Positions 56,454 through 64,000 of a stretch of 64,000 bases of DNA are shown in pieces. The position numbers and the translations under genes were made by a program. Position 1 is the first letter of the stretch; each line of letters begins with the position of its first letter. Origin of the DNA: Elephas maximus indicus. Its lineage: Eukaryota > Chordata > Mammalia > Proboscidea > Elephantidae. The DNA lies in contig NC_064846.1 of assembly GCF_024166365.1 (NCBI RefSeq), positions 26,495,866 to 26,559,865 on the forward strand, written 5' to 3'. A model generated the notes under the pieces. It saw nothing but the letters and a program-made list of their open reading frames with translations. It was not told the origin of the DNA and did not search any database.

Positions 56454-56895
56454 AATGGCATTGCATTCTTCATCAAAAAGAACATTTCAGGGTCTATCCA
56501 GAAGTACAACATTGTCAGTGATAGAATAATATCCATACACCTACAGGGAAGATCGGTTAATATCACTATTATTCAAATTTATGCACTGACTGACCACAAA
56601 GACCAAAGATGAAGAAATTGAATATTTTTACTAACTTCTGCAGGCTGAAATTGATGAAACATGCAATCAGGATGCATTGATAATTACTGATAATTGGAAT
56701 GCAAAAGTTGGAAACAAAGAAGAAGGATCGGTAGGTGGAAAATATGGCCTTGGTGATATAAATGATGCTGGAGATCACACGGTAGAATATTACAAGACCA
56801 AGGACTTCTTCATTGCAAATACCTTTTTTCAACAACCTAAACAGCGACTATACACATGGACCTCGCTGGATGGAATACACAGGAATCATTGGGTA

Positions 56896-57121
56896 CGTGC
56901 TATTCACATGATTTATCACTAGTCATATTAACCTTGATTAAGGTGGTGTCTTCCAGGTTTCCTCACTGTAAAGTTACTATTTTTCCCTTTGTGAGTCACT
57001 AGCTAAGTGTTTTTTTATTATCTTATTTTCCTTCTTTTAATTTATTAGCAATATGTTTTATTCTTTTAGTTGTTAATCTAAAAATTACGACATGCATTCT
57101 TGACTGACTAAAACTTACCTT
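56896..57121 (-). repeat. Old L1-type fragment
   Basis: 'gattaaggtggtgtcttcca' and 'gtaaagttactatttttccc' also occur, with changes, at 58247-58301, so this is an interspersed old LINE piece. Confidence 0.5.
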
Positions 57122-57327
57122 CTTGTTATTAGGCGTCATTTAGTTGATTTAGACTCATTCCAATCCCATGTGATGGAGCAGAACCACCCCACAGGACTTT
57201 CTTGGGTGTAATTTTTATGGAAGCAGATCACCAGGTCTTTCTCCTGCAGAGCCGCTGGGTGGGTTTGAAACATCAACCTGTCAGTGAGCAGCCAAGCACT
57301 TAACCGTTTGTGTCACCAGGGCTCGTT
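57122..57327 (-). repeat. AfroSINE, long form, diverged
   Basis: Tail 'gcgtcatttagttgatttag', internal 'gcagatcaccaggtctttct' and head 'gtgtcaccagggctc'. Confidence 0.8.
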
Positions 57328-57656
57328 GAAGCCTACCTTAAATTAGTACTTTTAACACTGCTGAGTGTAAAGACCTTTCAACAGTTTAACTCAGTTTATT
57401 CCCCTGTAAATTGAACTGTCGTCATGAATTCATTATGTATGTTAAACTCCACAAGACATTTTATCTCAAAACAATCTCAAACCGTCAAAAAAGCTGTAAC
57501 TACAAAGTACTTTTTCCCTCTGAACCGTTTATGAGTAAGTTGCTGACATGGTGCCCTATCATTTCCAAATTCTTCCATGTGCATTTCCTAAAAAACAAGA
57601 ACATTCCCTTACAAAACTACAGTATAACCACCAACATCAGAAAATGAACATTTATG

Positions 57657-57880
57657 CATTGTTGTTGTTATGAAGTGCCATCAAGTTGATTTTTGACTCA
57701 CAGCAACCCAATATGAAAGAGTAGAACTACCCATAGGGTTTTCTAGGCTGTACTCTTTTTAATCTTTATGAAAACAGATCACCAGGCCTTTTCTCCAGTG
57801 GAGCTCCTGGGTAGGTTCCAACTGCCAACGTTTCAGTTAGCAGCTGAGCACTTAACCACTGCACCACTAGGGCTCCTTAT
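57657..57880 (-). repeat. AfroSINE, long form, diverged
   Basis: Tail 'agtgccatcaagttgatttt', internal 'ctaggctgtactctttttaa' and head 'gcaccactagggctcctta'. Flanked by related 'tgcatt' / 'tgcatcatt' sequence. Confidence 0.82.
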
Positions 57881-59600
57881 TGATGCATCATTCCTACCCA
57901 ATCCTCAGATCCTGTTCAAATTTTGCCAGTTTTCCCAATAATGTCCTTTATAGCCAACGAATCCAATTCTGAACCATTGCATTGCATTTGATTATGGTGT
58001 CTATTTAGTCTTCTTCAATCTGCAGCAGTTCCTCTGTCTTTCCTTGACTTCCATGACCTTGACACTTGAAGATTACTGTCCAATTACTTTGGGTTTATTT
58101 AATGTTTTCTCATGATTATATTCAGGTTATGAATTTTTGGCAGGAATACCACAGAAGCGATGCTTTTTTTCTTTCATTGCATTCTCTCTGGGGGCACGTG
58201 ATTTCAATGTGTTGTACTACTGAAGATGTTCTCTTCGAACATTTGATTAAGGTAGTGTCTACCAGGCTTCTTCTCTGTAAAAGTTACTCTTTTTCCCTTT
58301 GCAATTAATACGTAAGTATTTTGTGGGAAGATACTTTCAAACTATATATACATGCATCCAGTTCCTCATCAAACTTCTGCTTTATTCATTCATTTATTTA
58401 TATCAGTATGGACTCATGGCTTCTTATTTTATTCAGTGGGTTTTAATCTGTTACTATCACTATTTATTGTGATACTCAAATTTAGTAAGTGGGAGCCCCT
58501 TTAACCTGACTTTTGTGTCTTTCTGACATTTTCCCATCATTCTTTGAGCACTTCTTTACTTTTAGGCACAAAAAGTAGTTCCAGGTAGTTTCCCTGCCCC
58601 AGCCCTGGTATTAGCCTTTTCTCTAAGGAGCTCTAGTTCCTTTTAGTAGTGAATGGTGTTTAGAAACCAAAATTTGGGCACTAGGTATCCTTATTGTTAC
58701 TAGGATTTTACTACTTCAGGCCCCGTCAGTGGACTAACAGTGAGAAACCTGGCTCCAGATTTCCTTAAAATATTTACTTATCTGATCAGTCGTCCTGTAT
58801 GTAGCCAATATTCCATTGCTGAAATTCTCCTTTATGTCATTTAATTTCATGAATATATTAATTATGATTATTTTAAAATCTATCTCTGAGAACTTCATTA
58901 TCTGAATCTTCTGTTGATTTGTAGCTATTGTCTATTTTTCTCTTGATTTTCAGTTAATGGGTGTCTTTTTGCATGGCTCATTATTATTGATTGAATGTTG
59001 GGCACTATATAAAAATTGAAAAGATAAGTTAAGGTGCTGGGTGATGCTGTCTTCTGCAGAGAGGATTTAATTTTTATTCTGTCAGGTACTGAAAGTAGGG
59101 ATAAAAAACCCCCAAAACCAAACCCATCGCCGTCAAGTTGATTCTGACTCATAGTGACCCTATGGGACAGGATAGAACTGCCCCATAGGGTTTCCAAGGA
59201 GCTGCTGATGAATTCCAACTGCCTACCTTTTGGTCAGCATCTGAACTCTTAACCACTGTGCCACCGGGGCTCCAAAGTAGAGACAGATCACCTTAATCTG
59301 AGTAGAGATTGAACCTGGACTTCAGTCTTTATGAGAGGTGACTGATTTCCTGTTTCCTTGTATTTTATGGTATAGCCCTTAGGGGGTTGTGGGGATGCCC
59401 CAGCTGAAATTCTGTGATCTTTAGCAGGGCTCTTTGTCCTTCATGGGCCTTGAACTCCATTTTCCTCCTCTAAGTTCCATGAAACTTCTGAAAGTTCTGC
59501 TCAGCTTCTCAGGCTCTCAGCCATTGTTTTCTGCTCATGTTCTTAACTTTTCATCCACAACTTTCAAACTGGAAAATGCCTGAAAAGCGTAAGTGCAGCC
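57881..59600 (-). repeat. Old L1 (L1M-type) 5'/ORF1 region
   Basis: Phrases typical of old reverse-oriented L1: 'ttcaaattttgccagttttc', 'tccttgacttccatgacctt', 'ttggcaggaataccacagaa', 'ttgatttgtagctattgtct' and 'attgattgaatgttgggcac'. No open ORF. Interrupted by the AfroSINE at 59103-59275. Confidence 0.55.
59103..59275 (-). repeat. AfroSINE
   Basis: Short form in reverse, tail 'catcgccgtcaagttgattc', head 'gtgccaccggggctcc'. Flanks 'aaagtaggga' and 'aaagtagaga' are a likely target duplication. Confidence 0.9.
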
Positions 59601-60239
59601 AGATGTCTGGCTAATTTCCCTATTCTACATTTCTCTTCTCTCCGGAGTGTTGGCTCCTCAATTCCCTGCTACGTTGGTGGCTCTCCGGTCTTATCAAACA
59701 AATATTTTTATGTGTTACCCAGCTTTTATCGCTGATCTCAGTGGGATGGTTGGTCTGAAACAAGTTAGTATGCCTTTGCCAGAATCAGAAATTGATTATG
59801 TGAATAAAAGATCACTCTGGCTGTTGCTTGGAGAATTAAGGGGTGTGTGTGTGGGGGGAGGAAGAATGGAATTAGAGAGACCCGTTAAGTGGCTTGATAA
59901 GATGATGGCTTAGACAAGGGTACAGATAAAGGTGTGGAGAAATGGACATAGATTGGGAGATAGAGGTGAGGAGACGTGGAGAGAAGGAGAAGACAGTAAC
60001 ATCTTAATCTTACAAAGTGGGCAGTTAAGAGATACTATCTATGGTTGATCAAACAAGAAATATAAGTTTAAGCATAGTAAGATTAGAAAGATAAACATTA
60101 GAAGAAAGAAAAATAGTGTGATAACTATATTGGAAGGAGTGGATGGGAGGTAGGAGTGCTGGAAGAGAGCTTAATCCTCATCCCTCATAACATTATTTAA
60201 TAGATAATGTCAACAAAGAGATATAGAGGAGGGGACAGA
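59601..60239. other. Unassigned intergenic sequence
   Basis: Purine-rich in its second half. The 106-codon frame at 59593-59913 looks random. No gene seen. Confidence 0.4.
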
Positions 60240-60570
60240 TTTGAGGAATTTTTAGGAGGTAAAGTTTTCAGGACTTGGTGATTGATTTGATGTAGTAGAT
60301 AAGGGAGAGGGAGGAGGCAAAGGTGATTTATAGATTTCTAGCTTGAGTGATTGGATGGATGTGGTATCACAACTGAGGTAAAGAATATGGCATCAAGTTC
60401 AAGAGGGAGCATGATAAATTCAGCTTTAGTTATATGTGGGACATTGTGGTGGAGATGTATAATAGGTACATACAGGCAAATGTGAAGCTCTGACAAAGAT
60501 CTGGGATAGAGATATGTATTTGGGAGTCTTTAGCATAAGGATAATAGTCAAAATCATGAAAACGGTTGAG
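60240..60570 (-). repeat. Probable L2 fragment
   Basis: The order 'tttctagcttgagtgattgg', 'caagttcaagagggagc' and 'gatatgtatttgggagtctt' resembles the reverse of an L2 ORF/3' region, but it is strongly diverged. Confidence 0.35.
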
Positions 60571-63179
60571 TTCTTCGGGGGCCCTCATGTAATAGGAGGA
60601 AAGACAGAAGAATAGGTACAGATACATGTAGGTTTGTTAATTTGGTGGTTGGAGTGTGGACATTGTATGTGATGTATATGGTGTGTATGTGTGTGTTGTA
60701 TTTGTTCATAATTAAGTTAATTGTTCAGCAATGTACATACAATTATTTACATGGTGTGGTTCTGTCACTCTTGACTAATTTTTAAAATGGTTCCTCTAAG
60801 GGGTTTAAAGTTCTGAGTTAAAAGAACCTATTCTGATGTTGCTATGGATAAATGTCTTTACTTAGCAGGCTTCATTGATAACTGTAGTCAGGAGTCTGGT
60901 ACACAGAGTGGGCAGATGAGATGAACCCTACCCCTTCTATGGTGCTGCCTGAGTAAGGCCTGTGTTTGTCATCTGGTCTTGCATTCATTTATAACCCTTA
61001 GCAACAATTCCCTCCCCAACACCTTGCTATAAATTGGTTTCATATTCTGATAGAACTTGGGAATGTTGATATGATCAAACTATGGTATCGCAATATTTCC
61101 ATAGTAACTAATGTACACCAAGGGGGGGAAAGATGGAGCATAAATGAGAGTACCATTTTAACAAAATAAGTGAGGGATGAAGAGGCTTTCGACATGTGAT
61201 TACCTCTTGTTTAGAAAGAGAAAGATATTCATCTCCTTAGTAATGGGGTATAAAAGTGGCCACAATGAAACTTGTCAGCAGCCATTTGTATTCCATTTTT
61301 CTCTAAAATGATCATCATCAAAACATTTAAATGATTCTCTGCCCAACAATACCATACAGAGTGAGTTAAATGGACATAGTTGCCATTCTCTTGTGAGCCT
61401 GCAATCAAGATGGGACAAGTTAGGCCAATGTTCATATTCCAGTATGCCGGGCACAGCTTCGACCCAGTGGATATTATGGGGAGTGGGGATTCAAAGTATC
61501 CTATTCAACTCTGTGGAATCTGTTTGCTTTGGTACAAAACTTTACTAGCAACTCAACACTCTCCTGGTTAAAGAGTGTGGATATAGGGTGCTGCTGTTCC
61601 TCCTTTCCTGATCCACCAGCTAATTTCCCCTACTCCTCCCTAATGTTCTTCTTCTTCCTTCCCCAAGTGAATTCTATGCACCATCCCCACCAATCCCAAT
61701 ATAACCCATTTGCTTCTCTTGGCCAGTTCTAAATGTTTGTACAACTGTACATAGATACATGCTCCTCACATATATCTTGGATTACCTGCTAATTTACAAA
61801 ATAGGAAAAATTCTGTTTTACTGTTAAACCAGTCTACATGCACAACCAATTAATATGAATTAGACTATTCATTAATATGAACAGACTTCGTAAGTGTGAA
61901 GAGATGACTTTTTTTTACAATAGCAGAGACTAAATTTCCACAGGTAAGTGTGGTAACAGGTGAGATATCTACTCAACCCAGAAGAGAAACTCAGAGAGAA
62001 GAGGGGCAGAAAGTGTACTGAAAAGGTTTAGGTAGGTAGGTAGCCTGGCTGGGATTCAGCTTAGCCCGATTCCTTCCCCATTTAAAAGAGAGGGGTTAAG
62101 AAGCACATTCTTTTCTTTCTTTTTAATATAAATCACCTTTCGGAAATTAATCTTCAGTTTAACTTCTGTGTAAATGAATTCAGAGATTAGAAGCAAGATG
62201 TGATGGGAAGTGCCAGTAGGGTGAGGTTCATCAATTAGAATTAAAGTCAGTTAGTTTCCTGGAGTTGCCAGGAGAAGGTATATCAGAATGAAGGCAGTTT
62301 ATCTTGGATGGCCAGAAGTTTGGTAGGTACCCTCAAGTTCAGAAGGGCCTTACAGGTCAGGTGAAAAAGGACAGCACTCCATATTAGGGGCTCAATTTGG
62401 ACAAGGAAGTTTCCATGTTTCATTTTTGTTTTTTATTAAATTTGTGATATTTGCTATTGCAGTCACTGGGGATATGTGGGAATTTTGAGGAAAAGGAATT
62501 CTCAGTAAAGCCTTCTTTCATGATTGCATTCAAATTAAAACAAGGCGGGGAAAGATTTATTCATGAATAGAATGGTCTTGTTTGTTGTCAGTTGTACCAT
62601 GGAGTGCTTAAATCTCGTGGCCAATCAATTAGCTGTCATATATTCAAATGTAATTAAACCGTTGTTATTACATTTTTTATACCTTTAGTTGTCCTTAAAA
62701 TCGCTGCTTTAGTGAGGTATGTGGACATTACAGTTTAGGCTAATTTTCCTCTGCCTTATTTCAGGACAATTTAAAGACAAGCCTATCAACAAGGAACATA
62801 TCATTGTCGGTATTAATTTCTTTTTAGTTTTCTTTTTCTCAGCATGGGATTCAGAGCCTAGCTGGTTTCCAGACTATATATTTAATCCCTCAGTTCTGAA
62901 TGTACAATAATTCAAAAATTTGAATTGCAATAATTCCATATCCATTTGTAGTTGGTTGGAAATAAAAAGATCCAAATACTGTAGTTTCGTATAATGCACT
63001 GATATAAAAATTAGTTAATATGTTTTCTATAGCTAATATATGTACAGGGAGCAAAATTTCCAAGTTATAAGAGTATACACTGAAAATTAAGTTTCTCTCC
63101 CTTCCTTATCCCCAAGTTCTCCTGTTCCCTTCCCTGAAGTCAACTATTGTTACCAATTTCTTGTGTTTCCTTCTACAGA
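60571..63179. other. Long unassigned intergenic stretch
   Basis: About 2.6 kb with few recognisable repeats, only a short GT-rich tract near 60670-60700. No exon with splice sites, no RNA gene and no convincing ORF. This is the largest stretch in the window that I cannot explain by repeats. Confidence 0.4.
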
Positions 63180-63559
63180 TATTCTATGGTGTCCTGATTA
63201 CGGAACAGGAGCTTTTCCCTTCCCTGGCAAGCCCTCAGTACCTGGCAGCACAAAAATGGTGCTCTTTGAGGTAAAAACAAATGTCCTGAGCAGTAGCATG
63301 GAACAGTAACTGCCATTCTTTATTTCTCATACCTCTCCTCTGAAATCATATTTCAAAAGCAGGCCACTGTTGGCAAAAGTTGTGTGAGAGATATATTTAC
63401 AACAATGATCAAAAAAAAAAAAAAGCTGCTGAGGCTGCTTATGTGTGACCAAACACCTCATGGGATTTGGTTCCGTGGTTTGGAGGTTTAGGGTCATGGT
63501 TTCATGGGACATTCCAGGTAATTGGCTTAATAATGTGCTTAGTGCTCCTGTGCTACCTC
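63180..63559. other. Unassigned sequence before the L1 3' UTR
   Basis: Contains an A-run at 63411-63424. Some of it may already belong to the L1 that follows. Confidence 0.35.
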
Positions 63560-64000
63560 CTAGTTCACTAAGTAGTGCCTGGGGTCTTAAAAGTTTGCAA
63601 GCTGTCATCCAAGGCACAACAATTGGTCTCCATTCTCCTGAAGCAACAGAGGAAGGAGAGTCAGGAATAGGAGGCAGACATGGAATGTGTGGCTAATTCT
63701 CTGCATGAACAACTGCCACCTTTGCCATGAGACCAGAAGAACTGGATAGTGCTCAGCTACCATTGGTGAACATTTTGATCAAGGGTTCTATAGAGGAATC
63801 CTGATCAAAAGGGGGAAAATTCAGAATAGAATTTCAGATTTTCCTGGAGTCATGGAGGCTAGGTGAACCCCTGAAACTCTTGTCCTGAGATGATCTTCTT
63901 AAACTTTAAAACAAAAAATATCCCCTGAAGTCTTCTTTAAACCAAACAACAGTTTAGCTTCACTGGTAAAGAATGTCTGCCTTGAGCATTGTACTCTTTT
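63560..64000 (+). repeat. L1 3' UTR fragment, continues past the window
   Basis: 'ggtcttaaaagtttgcaagc', 'aattggtctccattctcctg' and 'gaccagaagaactggatagt' match the 3' UTR of the L1 at 32520-32760 in the same order, though more diverged. Confidence 0.65.

Larger units (their letters stand above)
52399..56895 (+). mobile_element. Older RTE copy split by a younger RTE and by an LTR
   Basis: Forward RTE 5' UTR at about 52405-52661 ends 'cattagtgagctg'. The next expected bases ('aaatggactg') occur at 55683, directly after the younger RTE's tail. The copy continues to 55764, is broken by the LTR (55765-56453), and resumes to about 56892 with endonuclease coding (56677-56880: NWNAKVGNKEEGSVGGKYGL). 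It is cut off at the 3' side. The 5' part has lost about 280 bases after 'gcggaacactg'. Confidence 0.72.

Overview
The window is mammalian nuclear DNA, almost certainly from an afrotherian such as an elephant or a close relative. The main reason is about two dozen copies of a tRNA-derived SINE of the AfroSINE type, which is confined to Afrotheria. They sit beside several copies of a BovB-like RTE LINE that shares the SINE's 3' tail, old L1, L2 and MIR elements, and one recognisable multi-exon gene. Apart from translated exons and transposon ORFs, the open reading frames here are not genes.

Region 1-900 is a GC- and CpG-rich, promoter-like block with CCAAT boxes in both orientations. No gene could be assigned to it. 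From 2.9 to 22 kb on the minus strand lies a complete 15-exon copy of UTP14A, which encodes a component of the U3 snoRNP / small-subunit processome that matures 18S rRNA in the nucleolus. All 15 coding exons join in phase with GT-AG splice sites and predict a 769-residue protein. The presence of introns rules out the intronless retrocopy UTP14C. A CpG-rich promoter with ETS-like, GC-box and CCAAT motifs lies at 21.95-22.26 kb, and a poly(A) signal lies at 2952-2957. The introns hold AfroSINEs, MIR/L2 and a 465-bp hAT-type MITE with a perfect 8-bp target duplication.

From 22.4 to 64 kb I find no gene. This is an intergenic stretch built mostly of nested transposons: L2/MIR (22.3-25.9 kb), a MaLR-like LTR (26.0-26.5 kb), a 5'-truncated L1 inside an older L1 (26.8-28.9 kb), another L1 (30.1-33.1 kb), an old minus-strand L1 broken by two RTE copies (33.1-37.5 kb), and a cluster of SINEs in an old L1 with an unusual tRNA-Val/AfroSINE composite (40.5-41.2 kb). 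The most layered part is 42.7-56.9 kb. There an RTE copy is split by a 6.9-kb near-full-length L1, and an older RTE is split by a younger RTE with a 566-codon open reverse-transcriptase frame and again by a solo LTR, which itself contains an AfroSINE. The right part (59.6-63.5 kb) is mostly unrecognised sequence, and the window ends in an L1 3' UTR.

I see no new defence, metabolic or signalling system. The most unusual items are retrotransposition products: a tRNA-Val head joined to an AfroSINE inside one pair of target duplications, a tRNA-Gly-headed SINE whose body is a deleted RTE 5' region, three RTE insertions with 5' inversions that look like twin priming, and the hAT MITE in UTP14A intron 3.
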